Shown: positions 23,793 to 36,455, counted from the stretch's first letter. The stretch is 64,000 nt of DNA from Arthrobotrys musiformis (GCA_036971715.1 JAVHJL010000001.1:2108001-2172000); one strand, 5' to 3'. Notes: generated by a model from the letters alone, not told the origin. Program-made: numbers and translations.

Positions 23793-26055
23793 TTTGGAAA
23801 GAGGACGGCGTGTGCCGAGTTCCTGCTTTTTAAAAACAAAAAAGGATCGAAAGGAAGGAAGGAAGGAATGGATAGAAGCGAGCGGAAACGCAGCCTACCG
23901 GCTTAGAAACAAGGCCCCAGAATAAGTGTGAACTAAGAAAAGAGTAAGAGGCTGCGGACTGCAGACTTCATCGACGAGTACGAGTTCGCAAGATAGTTGC
24001 AATGGAAAGGTCATACTATGCAAGCCAAGCACTGATTAACCCTCTTTATCTCGGTGGGGCCCTGCCTATATTACTTAAAACCGTCGATTTAATATAAACT
24101 ATTATCGCCCCTGAAATTTTCTCCACCTGGAGTGCTGCCGTTTATACCGATTATACCGGTTTCAAAGGTGCAGAGCAGAACTAGCATTGTCCATGTGCCC
24201 TTTTGACCAGAAGGCCTCCCCACGCATGCAGCGGAGTTGGGAAAGTACCTGTATCGATATCCCGGTTTTGGGGCTTTCTTCAGCCCTGGTCGGGTCAATT
24301 GAAAGGGTGGGCAGAAAACCACCTTCCATTGACCGAAATCACCTCATCAAAAAGTCAACCAAGATCGTAGTAGCGTGCCAAGAACTGGGCATTTTAAGCT
24401 GAACACACGATCGCGATCTTGAATACCTTCCGATTTCAGCCATAATTGTGTAACGATTCATGTCATGGAAGTCGATGACCTTCAAAGGGTGTGGGAATAT
24501 GGCCGGCAAATTTTGGTCCCGGCGGCGCATTGATAATAACACCGCGTACTATCGTCTGCAACCGGATTCCGAAATCTGGTAACGCGAGGGAAATTTAAGA
24601 ACGTTGCAGTGCGCCGCGGGAAACCTAGACAATGTGGCGCTGGCGTGAGTATAGCAGGATATAATTATATAACTATTAGCTGAAGCACATATTCAAGTAT
24701 AAGTGCTGAAGAGGACAGTCGTCGGCTTTGGCCGCATGTGCGCGCGTATTCACTAGTACTATAGTAATTGTAAAAACCAATATTGACATGCACAGTTGCT
24801 AATCTAAATTATAAACAGCGTCACATACAGCCACTTCCCAATATGGCTGTTCGTGATATCCAGAACAGAGAAAAGATATCTCCACCATTAGCATTGCTAG
24901 GTCTATGGAATACATGACGCAGACGAAAACCCCAGACGCCCTAAATGCAAGGCTGAATCCCGAACCTTTTTCAAAAACGTGCAGGCATCATGTCAATCAA
25001 TTGGGCCCGAAACCAGACCCCCAAAAGCACCTTTCTAAAACGACACATTTGCAACACATACGAATGTATGCGTGTATATACACGATCGGTTTCCCGTGTT
25101 TTCCTGTAACTGGTCTTGTTAATTAAATTGCAAATTGAATATTTATCCGTCGCCGGTCATATTGTGTGACGTTATTACGGCTTTGTAGATGGTTCCGGAA
25201 TTCCACAAACCAGCTCCTAGTTCGCAAGGGAAAAGTTTTCATTTAGATCAACATGTTAGCGTAACTACGGGGTGGTACATTAATTGGATTAGAGAAGATA
25301 TATATATATATATATATATCTTGGGGGTTGGAACGAAAATGGTGGCCGTGAGGTATTCCGGTTCTTGATTGTGTAGAGGCCTAGTAGCTCGAGAGCGTAT
25401 TAGTTATATTAGAGAAGACGGAGAAAGGCTTCTATAGATCAATATAAATAAGTTCTCGTCGCGTATCCAGTCGCCCCACGGCAATATCTTAGAATATAGT
25501 GCAATCAATTACTAATTAACTCAAAACCTGCATAGCTATCTGTAATATTCTCCCAAATTGCGAATTAATTCAATACAGAGGGTCGAAGTACATGAGGTTC
25601 GGATAATATGGTATTCTACTTTCCCATTTGGGCCGTCTGGGTACGAGACCAGTTTTTCCTTTCGAATTCATCTATTGCACTACCTAGCCGACGAATTTGC
25701 CTCGTAAACCAAACTGCCGAACTAAATGCCTATGCAAGTACCTCGCATCCAGAAGGCCCTCCCATAATATAAATTATGGAGGCTTGGTAAACGTGTGGCG
25801 CCTAGTCTCCGCCGCTGACCTAAGAACACACACCTTGAGCTTTTGACAAAATCCAGCAAGGCGCAAATGTAGATTCCTGCGCCCTCAGATTCAAAATATC
25901 AATATGCAATGCGTTAATGCTTACAGGAAATCAGGGAGATCATCCACTGCGTGAGAACATGACATCTAAGGTACTAAAACTTCGCTTAGACTCCCCCGTT
26001 AATAAATTTATGGAAAACTGCTTCTCCTACCATTATTAGAACATTTCCACTAGCT
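23793..26055. other. Intergenic, AT-rich, no gene seen
   Basis: About 2.3 kb without a supportable gene. It contains a GGAA microsatellite-like stretch at 23850-23868 and an AT dinucleotide run (listed separately). Base composition looks richer in A+T from here to about 43 kb than in the first 18 kb, judged by eye only. Confidence 0.45.
25298..25319. repeat. (AT)11 microsatellite
   Basis: An uninterrupted AT dinucleotide run of 22 bp. Confidence 0.95.
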
Positions 26056-27363
26056 CTACGCAGGCTCGGTGCCGTTGTTTTCTATCCTTGTCACCGGAGA
26101 GGTGTCCTCTATACTCCTCTTAAAAAGGCTTCCTCCACCCTTACCATTAGATATGTAACCCCAATAGTCATGGGAGTTGCGTCTATTGCTTGGAGGCGGA
26201 ATTCCGCCCATCATCTCAATAAAACCACCTCCCGGTGGTACCGGCCTATATCCTTCTTGTGGCGGGGAAGCTTCCGGCCCTCTGGCCCCACCAAGGCCAT
26301 AACCACTACCTCCCGGTATAGCCCGGGCCGCGCCACGACTAGAACCCTCGCCACCGTTGTCGTTGTACCCCGCGTAAATATCTGGCCCCTCAAGCCTGCG
26401 CATGTACGAGCCCAGGTCGTTTTCGTCTTCGTCGTACCATGGGGCTGGCCAATGCGGTATATCAGCGAACCTTACGCCTTCTCTAATCTCTGGTACGTCA
26501 TCGTCCTCTAGTAGCAAATTATCCCCTTTGAGGAAGCTCCTGTCGCCGAGATCCTGAAGTAGCGTACCTCCAACGTAGGGTTCTGTCGCAGGGTTCTTAA
26601 ATAGCGTCTCCTCACAATAACAGCCTGCCATTAGGAATATTAGTAAAAGTTCTGCTGATGGCACTACCGAGGTAATCTCAAGGGGTTTCTTTCTTCCAAT
26701 ATTACCATAAATGATACTGCAGTCGTCAGCCGCCTCTTCATTTGGACAAGTGCTGCTGCCATTCGGCTCTAAAGACCACGTCCCATCTTCCTGAAACTCC
26801 CCAATCCTGCAAGCGCACTCCATGCATAGGGACTGCTCAAAATCGATATATTGTAGAATATACTCTACACCTTTTTTCTCAACCAAATTTCTCCAGTTAG
26901 GATACTTGCCTTCCGGGTTACGGAATCTCCTTGAAATGTCATGTTCGTCATACCATTCCAGTGTTCGCTGTATAATCGTTATGGGTTCTTTGCGTACAAC
27001 TCTTATTTTTGTAATGTATGCTTCGTTTGAACGGATACCGCCACCGCCCTTTCTAGGATTTATTTGGTGGGAAGTATTGCCTGTGTAGTCCTCGGCTGTC
27101 TCGTTGACGCCGAGAGCTGGAGAATATATGGAAGTAATTTCAGGCTCGGCTGATGTTGGTGAGTCGCCAGCGGAGAATGGGAATATTGGAATTGATGTCT
27201 CTTCGTTCGGGGGGTCCCTGTCTAACGGGATGGCCTCGGAAAGTTGTACAAGCTGAATGGCTATAAATAATACCTTACAGCCAAGGCTCATGAAAATCCC
27301 GTAATTCAAAAACATGGTTAATCGTAGCAATTTGGCGATAGAGAGGCCGAAGGTTTTCTTCAT
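26056..27363 (-). CDS. Orphan putative secreted protein, Cys-containing with Gly/Pro-rich tail
   Basis: A single open frame of 435 aa. A hydrophobic segment at residues 17-44 (MFLNYGIFMSLGCKVLFI, then QLVQLSEA) suggests a signal peptide, especially if translation starts at the internal Met at residue 17. The mature part has a core from about 110 to 300 with seven Cys, notably CMECAC, STCPNEE, DDCS and GCYC, and a segment LEWYDEHDISRRFRNPEGKY. The last 130 residues are Gly/Pro-rich and disordered. I recognise no family. Long uninterrupted coding, a signal-like N-terminus and position in the gene-sparse block make it a plausible lineage-specific secreted protein. There is no support for any activity. 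Confidence 0.6.
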   Translation of the reverse strand: MKKTFGLSIAKLLRLTMFLNYGIFMSLGCKVLFIAIQLVQLSEAIPLDRDPPNEETSIPIFPFSAGDSPTSAEPEITSIYSPALGVNETAEDYTGNTSHQINPRKGGGGIRSNEAYITKIRVVRKEPITIIQRTLEWYDEHDISRRFRNPEGKYPNWRNLVEKKGVEYILQYIDFEQSLCMECACRIGEFQEDGTWSLEPNGSSTCPNEEAADDCSIIYGNIGRKKPLEITSVVPSAELLLIFLMAGCYCEETLFKNPATEPYVGGTLLQDLGDRSFLKGDNLLLEDDDVPEIREGVRFADIPHWPAPWYDEDENDLGSYMRRLEGPDIYAGYNDNGGEGSSRGAARAIPGGSGYGLGGARGPEASPPQEGYRPVPPGGGFIEMMGGIPPPSNRRNSHDYWGYISNGKGGGSLFKRSIEDTSPVTRIENNGTEPA

Positions 27364-29464
27364 ATTTGGCTGGCTTGCGAGGCTGAATCCGTCAAGGTTC
27401 TAAGGATCGTTGGTCTATAATATTGCCCCCCGAGTACCTGGCATACGGGAAGAAGCACAAGTTGTATGCGGAAACGTATAGACCTGGTCTAGCTATAGAC
27501 TTAGAGAACTACCGTAGATTAATTTTGCAGGCTTACGAGCCGACTTGGAGGTGACTCTTGAAGGGCCTGTAACAGACTTGACGTACTTGGTAACTAGAGT
27601 GGGCCATAAATCGATTTGTAGATTCTGCGCCAGCTCGTAAGTTTGCCAGTTACCTGTATGGTATATACCTATACTACTTTGGTTTCACTGATAAACATGA
27701 CGTCGTGCTCTGATAGCTGTGCTGCTGAGGGTAACTGTTATATTTAGAAAGATGAGTGACTGTGCTACTGGATCTTTCTCGTCCCGTCGAGTGAATTGGC
27801 GGCAATTTAGCCAAAGAATAGACCGATACTATATCGTGATGTCATGGTCAAACGATTTTCGTCTAGCACCTACAATTAATTAATTGAAATGTTAGCGGTA
27901 CAGCAACCCCCACCATGAATGACTATTCGACCAGGGCGTCGGGCGCTGTGAGGGACGCTCCCATTAGACCAGTTCAATAATACTCAAAGGGACGTTATTA
28001 GGGGTGCTATACTGGGTTCCGATTGGTTCGAGACAAGGTTCCGATAGAGATCTAGAGTGGATTTGGAGCAACTTGTATAAATTATAAAAAATAATTCTAG
28101 CTAGTTATCGTAAGCATTGTAAACTTCTACAAACTTGCTAAACCGATACCATGATTGGGTTTCTCACGACCCAGTTTAGTGATGGAGTCTTTCGCCTCAA
28201 GGCTTTGCAACGATGGTATCTTCTGATCTCGCCAACCTGTTTACCATCCCGGGTTTCCTGTATGATTCGTTCATTTGCGCGTGATTCGGAGGAAGTTAAC
28301 ATCCACTGTGCATTTGGTATCATATTAGCTATATTCGGCCGGGCTGATGGTAGACTTGTTGTATATATATATGCAACATGTAACACCGAATAGCCCCTTT
28401 AAACCAGGCCAACGATCATGAGGCACGAAGTAGCGGACGTATTATAGGTGACCTCCAGACTAGTATTATAGAAGCTGTGGGGTCGCCGGTTCACGGTTAG
28501 TTAGCTAGTATACGGCAGAGCCAATTTAAGACTGATGAGATCGCTAGTGTGATATATCCATATGATCACTAAGTTATTGCTGCATTAGGGTTTCCGGTCT
28601 GTGCAGCTGTGTGTATAGATGCGTATATAAGCCAACCTGCGCCAAGTTAACGTGTTGTGGTCGCGGATCTGTACGGAGTACTAGTATGCAGCTAAGCTAC
28701 GGCCGTTTCGAAATCGGAATGCCATGTCGAATACGTATACGTAATCAGCTACATCTGTGTAACATGTGCCGTACATGGTGTACCCCTGTATGTCAGGATT
28801 TGGTTTACAAACTATGCGAAGTTTCTAGCAATTGTGCAATTAATTAATTAGCTGAGTACATGTCAAGCTATAGTCTAATTAGTCATCAGGGCGGTCTATA
28901 GATCTAGCGATCTAGATCAACTAGATTTAAGCATTCGCTCTATCGCGTGAGCTCACTGAGACCGATTGCACTTGTGCGCCTAGAGGGCATATTCAGTTCC
29001 GAGCCAGCTAGGCTTTATAAGCTTGCTTACTCTTGACGAAATTGGTAAACCGGCTGGTTAATGATCAAAATACCTCACTCAGTCCGCCTGCAGACGTCCT
29101 AAGTTTGTACTCTTGGACTTTTCATATGGTTGACAGATCTGATACCACGTCTCAGGTGCTTGGGTTAATTAAAAGAATGAAGCCGTTTGGATTCCTAGTG
29201 CCGGTATCCGATCGGGCGGTCTGTACACGGCGCGCCAGCGATAGTCAAATTTAAATACATGGATTAACCCATTTATCGATTATCGAACCTTGATATTTTT
29301 ACCGTAGACTTTATAGGCGGCATAAATAGTTGCGAGCGTACTATACTGTAAGTTGAAATTAGTTTTCGTATTTGACTACGGTGCGAGTATTTAAGGAACT
29401 AGTTGGATTCAAGGTTCTAAAATTTTAAAATAAACCCTTTCGGGGTCTAGCCTCTTTTCTTGCG
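27364..29464. other. Intergenic, no gene seen
   Basis: About 2.1 kb of mainly AT-rich sequence. Nothing with coding character was found on either strand. Confidence 0.45.
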
Positions 29465-31589
29465 ATGTTTCTTTTACACCCCTTAATATGCCTTCTATCC
29501 TTCAGGATATCCGCCGAAGCTGCGTACGCCAGCAGCAATCCCAGCGAATGCAAATGCCAACCCTCTCAGCCATGCTGGCCCAGCTTTAACACCTGGTCGC
29601 GGCTCAATAACACCATCAATGGCGCCCTCTTCAAAGTTGTTCCCCCAGATACTTCTCGCTATCTCCGCCCTTTGTACAAGAAACAAGCTTGTGAGAAACT
29701 CAAGTCTGAAACTGGATACCGTAATTGGATGCACCGTGCAAAACAATCCCCTTTGAATTTTGAGCAAACCAAGGGGTGTAGAAGTAATTCCCTCCCGCCC
29801 AACGGAGATGAGACTGATGAAACCTGCACTTTCCCTCTTCATTCGCCTATCTACGCTATCAATGCAACCAACCCTACCCAAGTTCAGGCCGGCATTAAGT
29901 TCGCAAGGAAATATAACATTCGGTTGGTTGTCGGGAACACCGGTCATGATTACTTCAGCCGGTCAGTCATACTTATTTTCTAACCCCGATCTTAGTGCTC
30001 CATTACCTTAGACTAACAAAATTTCCCCTAGTTTGATAGTTCGTCTGGGGCATATTCTCTCGGTATTTGGACTCACTACATGCGAGATGTTGAGTTCATA
30101 GAAAGTTTCCGGCCGAAGACGTGCTCCAAGACAAAAACTCATTCAGCCGTCACAATCGGCGCTGGCCTGATATGGGGAGATTTGGTTCGATTGGCCGACT
30201 CACGGGGCAAACTGGTTGTGAGCGGCGCGGATCCTTCCGTTGGTTGCATCGGTGGCTTCATGCAAGGCGGCGGCCATTCCCCGATCACCGGCAAGTATGG
30301 CCTAGCCGTCGATCAACTTCTCGAGATACATATCGTTACGCCGTCGGGCCAATATATCACTGCCAACGAATGCGAGAATCCCGAATACTTTTGGGCTCTG
30401 CGAGGAGTAAGTTAAACCCGAGCATGAGTCTTTTATTGTAACAGAACGATAATCTGAACTGCAATTAAAATTTAACTTCATAATACACAATAATATAACC
30501 TTGCTAAATTAACAATCCAGACCGACTAACTTATAAATCGTTACAGGGCGGCGGCGGGACTTTCGGGATAGTTACGAGTGCAACAATTAAGACCTACCCA
30601 ACACAGCCTATCGCTATGGTGAGGCAGAGGTTCGATCTCACTTCAAGCAACACTGATATATGGTGGGACTGGGTGGCTTACCTTCAATATGATATCCCCC
30701 GCATTTCAGAAGCAGGAATTATGGGGTACTCTTTCATTCTCCCTGATGAAACTAGGAAAGCTGGCTGGGCTTCTATCTTAACGATGGTTAATGGCACTAT
30801 TGAAGAAATAGCCAACATAATGCAACCAGTGAGCACGAAGCTTGCAAACAGCAAATATAAAGAACATATTACCTACCACCAAGAAAATTACAGCTTCCCA
30901 AACTACCTAACTTACTTTAAGACAAATTACTTCCCGGAAACGCCGGAGGATAACAAAATTATGCCGAGTCGGCTGCTTGATGCCCGAGCCTTGACCGAAG
31001 ACCCAGAGTTTTTTGCCGCTACTCTAAAAAATATGTGGTCTCCTTTTGTTAGCGCATATCTTAGCCATATTCTTGGAGGGAATGGGTTAGCGCAATATAA
31101 GAATGTTGATATGGCGTTAAATCCTGCTTGGAGGCGCACATACAACCACCTCAGTAAGCTGCACGATAGATGATATCATATCAACTGCATGCACGACGCT
31201 GAAACCTTAACCTAACGTAACGCGTAGTGATTACATCTAGATGGTATACGCCGAATACTAAGGATATTGTGGTCAATCACGCACGAGATGTGCTTGAATA
31301 CAATCTCCGAAGGCTTGCTCCGGAAACGGGTCAATACCTTAACGAGGTCTGTTTTAGATTCCTTGTCTCCCGTACAGGTCGATCCCAACAAACAAACTAA
31401 CTATCAACTTAGGCATTATATGCAACAGAAGGGTGGCAAGCTGCTAACTGGGGGGTTAACTATCCGCGCCTTTTTTCTTTCAAAACTCAAATCGACCCGG
31501 ATGGTGTACTCTATTGTTTTAAATGCGTTGGATCGGAGAAGTGGGTGGAAGGTACGGATGGCTCTCTCTGTCGCGCTTCCTGGGCCTAG
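29465..31589 (+). CDS. Secreted FAD-linked oxidoreductase, berberine-bridge-enzyme-like
   Basis: Model: exons 29465-29961, 30040-30406, 30547-31153, 31228-31346, 31413-31589; 588 aa with all junctions in phase. There is a signal peptide (MFLLHPLICLLSFRISAEAAYA). The FAD-binding PCMH domain has RLVVGNTGHDYFSR (the His at about residue 161 sits at the usual covalent-flavin position), SGAYSLGIWTHYM, GADPSVGCIGGFMQGGGHSP and WALRGGGGGTFGIVTSA. The C-terminal BBE domain is recovered only by including two small exons: TGQYLNEALYATEGWQAANWG and NYPRLFSFKTQIDPDGVLYC. At the position of the second covalent attachment (GxCPTVG in bicovalent enzymes) an Asp is found, so flavin is probably held by the His alone. 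It likely oxidises an alcohol, sugar or secondary metabolite outside the cell; the substrate is unknown. No biosynthetic cluster is evident nearby. Confidence 0.87.
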
Positions 31590-32490
31590 TCTAGATTCAA
31601 GGCGCACTGTCTTATCCTCGTGATACCCATCGCGCATAGGAGGATTTCTGAAACGGCTTGGGGTTGTATACCATGGTACGGGTTGGAAGGACTTTCGCAC
31701 CCCCGGTTTCAACTGCAAATTCCTACGCCGCCTTGTTGGCCCAAAAATGTTATTTTACAATCCATATACTCGATCCCTACACAAAATGTCTAATCTGTAT
31801 CGCCCCGCCGCCCCCTTTTGCAAAATAAAACAATATAGCATATTGTCAAGCCAACTTCTTTGGTTTCACCTAGCCTAAAACCTCTTTTTGATGTGGCATG
31901 GATTGCATACGAATAGGATAACTAGAGCATTAGCCAGATATCGCTAGTTGTACGGGTTAGAAAGGCACATCAGGAAGCCTATCAACTGAATAGGATAGGC
32001 CTATCTCTTAAACCAAATAGATATGCCAGGCAACTCTGAACTCTTGCCTTTTTGTCGGAGATTGCTACTTGAGTATACACTTCGTATCCTTCCAACAGAG
32101 TAAATATGCTTTAATAGAGACCAATTTACTGCGCCCCATAAAGGTGGCGAGAACATTCTGGATTTTTGAGCTAGAGGATATATGGCTAGTACGATGGAAG
32201 CTAGTATCAAGTCAGATTATGATCCCTAATTCCTCGACGAGAGGGCGGAAAGAGGAAAGAAGATAGCATGCCAGTGGTAGCAGGGAGCAGGAAGCGAGAA
32301 GAAGGGGCCAGCTCAAAGTTATTTATATTTATATTCTTAACCACCATTAGTCTCACAACCATGGTACTATATAGTTTTGTACAAGCTGAATAATTCTGGA
32401 TTTCTATGTAATAATTACTGAGGGTTTGTGGACAGTAGAATGTTGAGACCGTGTCCTGACCCCTTCAGAGCAAGACGGTTTGACTAGGTT
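31590..32490. other. Intergenic, no gene seen
   Basis: About 0.9 kb between the 3' ends of convergent genes. Nothing recognised. Confidence 0.4.
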
Positions 32491-33709
32491 CTAGAGCTGC
32501 GGTGCCTGGAAATTAAGTAGAAGAATTGATTTACCATGGCAGTCTTTTCTCCTATTCGCGTGAGGAGTGTGTGATTTGCAGCAACAACTTCTGCACCCAC
32601 TGTCATAGCTTTTGACTATGTTCTCCAGTACTTTCAATTTAAATATATTTCCGCATTTTAGTTTTTCGTTCAAGTAAATGCCCAATTTAATCCCGCTTGC
32701 GTGGCGACAGCCCGTAGCACCTCGCCCCCGGTAGCTCGCACAGCTACAGCACGCTTGATAGCGCAGATCTTCCACAATGCGGTATTTCCGAGTTCTGAAA
32801 TCGTGCAGTTTCCGATAAACAGGGTGACCGATTATGAGAAGCGTATTCTCGAAACGATTGGGCTTGGTCAAGAAGCTTTCGATATCGGCCATTGATTCCG
32901 CCAATCTCCAGCTAGTGGCTTGATGGCTGTGGCCGATAGCATCCTGTGGCAAGAGTACGACGTCTATGTGGACTCGAATGTGCTCTGATTCCGCTAACTC
33001 AAACACGACGGGAGTCGCTGGGGATGGCAAGTCGTAAATGTCGAAGATCGCGAGGAATTTGACGCTTCCCTTTTTAACAGCTCGTGGTTCATCGACAATT
33101 TCCCTTGCAGTTTCGTGATTAATGACCCGGACTCTAATTTCAGGAATAAACTGTCCCGCCGACACACGATGGACCTCATCTGATTCGGCTAATTTGGGCG
33201 GGCTTTCTTCTGGTTTGTTCTTTTCGGAAGCGCGAGTGAAAGGGAAACGAAAAATGAAAGCAATAAACTGTATTAGAGGTTTAGGTGACCCTCGCCTCTC
33301 ATGAACAACTTCAGTGCCACTTTTCGAGATTGGGTATTTGGGATCTAGTGAAATCATTATATTAGCTAGGAGCTCTAGGATCCCCGACGAAATTCAAAAC
33401 ACGATTGAAGAGTTCAACAATCAGCTACCAACCAGGGGTGACGTCTACTAAGACTGGAGTTTCACTTCCGTCTTTAGCTGGCTTGCTCCCTCGGCTTTGA
33501 CGCCGAAATAAGCTTGCAAACATTCTTTCTGAAGGTGTTCTCGCGGCACCGGCAGAAAAAAGGAAGAATATCTCGTTGTTGAGAATAACATGCAGGATGG
33601 CGGATAAACTTTCGCTCTTAGCAGAAGGCGAAAACCGGTATATGCGAAGGGCGGGTTCAGAAATTGGAACTAAGTGACCCGTTAGCGTTTTGTGGTTCCG
33701 GGATGACAT
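32491..33709 (-). CDS. Orphan hypothetical protein
   Basis: Model: exon 1 33709-33433 (ATG TCA TCC CGG start), exon 2 33365-32491, one 67-nt intron with a GTTGGT donor, a GCTGAT branch and a CTCCTAG acceptor that keeps the frame; 383 aa. I do not recognise a domain. The protein is basic at the N-terminus (MFASLFRRQSRGSKPAKDG), with a mixed alpha/beta-looking centre (KFLAIFDIYDLPSP, EHIRVHIDVVLLPQDAIG) and a Cys-rich tail (YQACCSCASYRGRGATGC, SGCRSCCCKS) whose composition is odd. In another frame near 32680-32790 the same DNA reads AVAVRATGGEVLRAVATQAG before a stop, so the C-terminal frame may be wrong or decayed. It has no signal peptide. It lies 0.6 kb downstream of the active subtilase, on the same strand. 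Confidence 0.4.
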
Positions 33710-34265
33710 CGAGGATGTTTTGGAAAAAACAATCAAAGGATACACCCGAGTATATATGTTTTAAAAATTGCCTCTGAGGGTTTTAATTACTAGAACTTGT
33801 CAAAGCTAGGCGTGCAATTATGCGTCGAATCATGCCCGCACCCCGAAAAACGTTGAAGTATATATATACGAACCCTTGGGTTCACCAGCAGCGTCATTGC
33901 ATCGGTGCGTGCGTTGACTTTGTTGCAAGTTTCATCAGGCAAATTACCCTTTTAGGTTCTGGACTTGCCCTAATTGGGATTATACCGACATATCCGCCAC
34001 ACTGACCCCCAGACTACCGCCACACAAATGCTCGCGAACAATCATACATAATTCAATCCTGTTACAAATATTGCAAATATCCCCAATATATTAATGGTTG
34101 ATTGATTGATTCTAGAAACTCTTTATTCAACAACGTTTATTATTTTATAAATTTATCCTATCTTAGGATCTTGTATATTGCAATTGGAGACTCCCTAAGC
34201 TCTCAAATATTAAATTTGGTATTCGCGATACCATGGTACTACGTACTTAAACGTTAAAATTCTAG
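33710..34265. other. Intergenic, no gene seen
   Basis: 556 nt of AT-rich sequence between the subtilase 3' end and the orphan gene on the same strand; no coding signal seen. Confidence 0.4.
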
Positions 34266-36455
34266 CTAAGGCAAAATATATTCCTCAAGGCCTTCCTGAT
34301 CTCCAATCGTTAAAGGCCACTCGTTTCGTTCCACCCCATTGAACACGATCGGGGCATAGCGCTCCTGTGGTTCTTCTTCCGTCCCCGGAGGCTTTCGAGA
34401 ATGGGCGAGTTTGTAAAGATGTTCAACAACGTCATCTATCGGCACTCCTTCCGAAACGAATGATGCCAGTATACCGGAAACTGTACCAGTGGCTATTTTC
34501 GATGACGGTTAGTTCTGTCTATGTTAAGTACCTAAAAAAATATACGGAGGAAAAGGTGTAGAATTACCGAATGATACCCCGTTCGATGGAACAATGGTGG
34601 CACTATCGTCAACTTGGTCGTACGAAGCTACCATTACATTCGTGGAAGGTGCATAAATCTTGAGATCTTCCCAGTACTGGCCAATTATTTGATTGTTCGA
34701 TCCTACAGCCCCGACCGCTACTACAGTTTTAGGGAATCGAGTCATTTCGTCGGATGGTAAGCTTTTCAGATCCTATATTTCCTCATGTATGGTAGTATCA
34801 GCCCTCATGACCTTTTCTGGGTGCCCCAAGCTAGAAATAGGGCCGTTGTTAGTTATATATTTTGTATTGTCTCCACATACCCTTTCGTCATTACTTATAC
34901 AGGCCACTATTTTAACATTTCCTAGCTTTTCTAGCTCCTCGGTGAAAAGTTTCATAATTTTCAAAACTACTTCTGGTGTCGTTAGTACTCCGGTGGCCTC
35001 CTGCTCAAGACCAGAGTCAGGATGGTCATAATCCTTCGTGATTTTATGAATAATTCTCCCGTCGCCATTAAACCATTCTCCTGACGTGTCCCCCATCGGA
35101 ATATAAAAGGACATGTTCAGTACGGCAAACTTTGGTTTGGTTTGGACGATGTGATCATACGTCTTCAAAATCGCATCGAATAGATGGGCGGCGGTCACGT
35201 AGCCAAACTTATTCCTATTACGGACTATAACAATTTTTGCAAGAGGTGCAGTTCCAAGACGCCGACCAGCGATTCTGCTCAAAACCTTAGTGCCATGATA
35301 AAACTCTTTCCAACTATCAACCATGTCGATTGCAGGATCCTATTAAAGTTTGTTAGAGTTCTACCTCAAAACTAAAATTCTATCTAGAAGCAATATAGCC
35401 TTGATTTTATAGGTGGAGGTTCTCGATAGAATTGAAAATATTCAAATCACGCAGAAGCCCCAGCATGAAGAAATTGAGCTAGAATCGAAAACGATCTGCA
35501 TCAGCGGGCTAAATGTACGACTTACCGGGCCTGCAAATAGATAATCAACAAGTTGAATTCCCGATAGTTCCTATATCAAGAAGCAATTTTAGTCTCGATT
35601 CACGGCTCAGATATAACTTAAGAATAAAGGCACATAGATGCACAGACTTTATGTTCGAACTCCCTGTCCTTTGAAACCCACGCTCCCCAATCAATAACGT
35701 AGACTGTTGAGTCTTGCCCTTTCGCTGCCCTCCGGTAGTATTGTCCACGCAGCTCAGAAAGCGGGACATCTTTTGGTTGTGATAGTTTTTGCAGGTCTTC
35801 GAATGGCTCTTCCCATGCCTCTACATCTTTAGGGTGAGTTACCCGTCCGAAAACCAGGCCATCGGACCGCGTGGACAATGTCGCATTTTGCTCCGGATTC
35901 TCCTGATCCTCCATTTCTACAACTGGCTTGGCCTTAAGTTTGGGTTTGAACTGAGTAACATCTTCATGGTTCTGAATCCTGCGGGGTAATCCCTCACGCG
36001 GGACTTCACCGTATGATATAAGCTAGGAATAGATTATTTGTGGATAAATGTTAGAAACGTATTCTTTCCAACTATATTCCTACGAAAAGATAAAGGGGCT
36101 TTCTTACAAAGTCTTTATATCCATCCCAAAGTTCTTCAGGGTCCTTTGTAATGAAGAGCTTGATCGTGAAAAAGATGGTCCCGAGGTAGTCGCTGCGTGA
36201 CTGATAAACATGTTCTGGCTGTCCACTATTCTGTACCGCAAATTCCTCTAGTGCGTTGTGGAAGCCATCTAAAAAATCCTGATCCTTCATGTATTCTGTT
36301 CTCGGGACAAACCACCAAATCACAATATCTCTTCCTAGCTCTTCAAGGATATCCTCATTTCCTAGAAACTCGTCTTCGTTTACATTATGATGTGGCGCCA
36401 CTGCCCGCCCGCCATGCAATACCAGTAGAATCATGCAAAGATAAAATAGTCTCAT
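34266..36455 (-). CDS. Secreted subtilisin-like serine protease (peptidase S8) with full catalytic set
   Basis: Model: exons 36455-36108, 36022-35648, 35570-35526, 35339-34881, 34772-34568, 34492-34266; 552 aa, all phases consistent. There is a signal peptide (MRLFYLCMILLVLHGGRAVA) and then a pro-region-like part to about residue 215. The S8 domain follows: Asp227 in STVYVIDWG, His271 in FYHGTKVLSRIAG, oxyanion Asn406 in VACISND, Ser476 in SNGVSFATGTVSG, this last motif being formed across the final splice. RRLGTAPLAKIVIVR and KTVVAVGAVG are further family segments. It is predicted to be an extracellular endopeptidase. What looks like a premature TAG at 34775-34773 is removed by a 108-nt in-frame intron (34880-34773). 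The usual TG after the catalytic Asp is WG, and GTS is GVS, so the sequence is divergent though complete. An in-frame Met at 36506 could extend the N-terminus. Confidence 0.82.

Noticed and set aside
28015..28060. GGTTCGAGAC.. looking like a tRNA T-arm
   Set aside because: No acceptor stem, D-arm or anticodon arm could be folded around it; no tRNA was found elsewhere by eye.
34773..34775. In-frame TAG in the active subtilase, suggesting a pseudogene
   Set aside because: A 108-nt GTATGT..ATATAG intron spanning it keeps the frame and joins VACISNDER directly to DLKSLPSDEM, restoring normal subtilase spacing.
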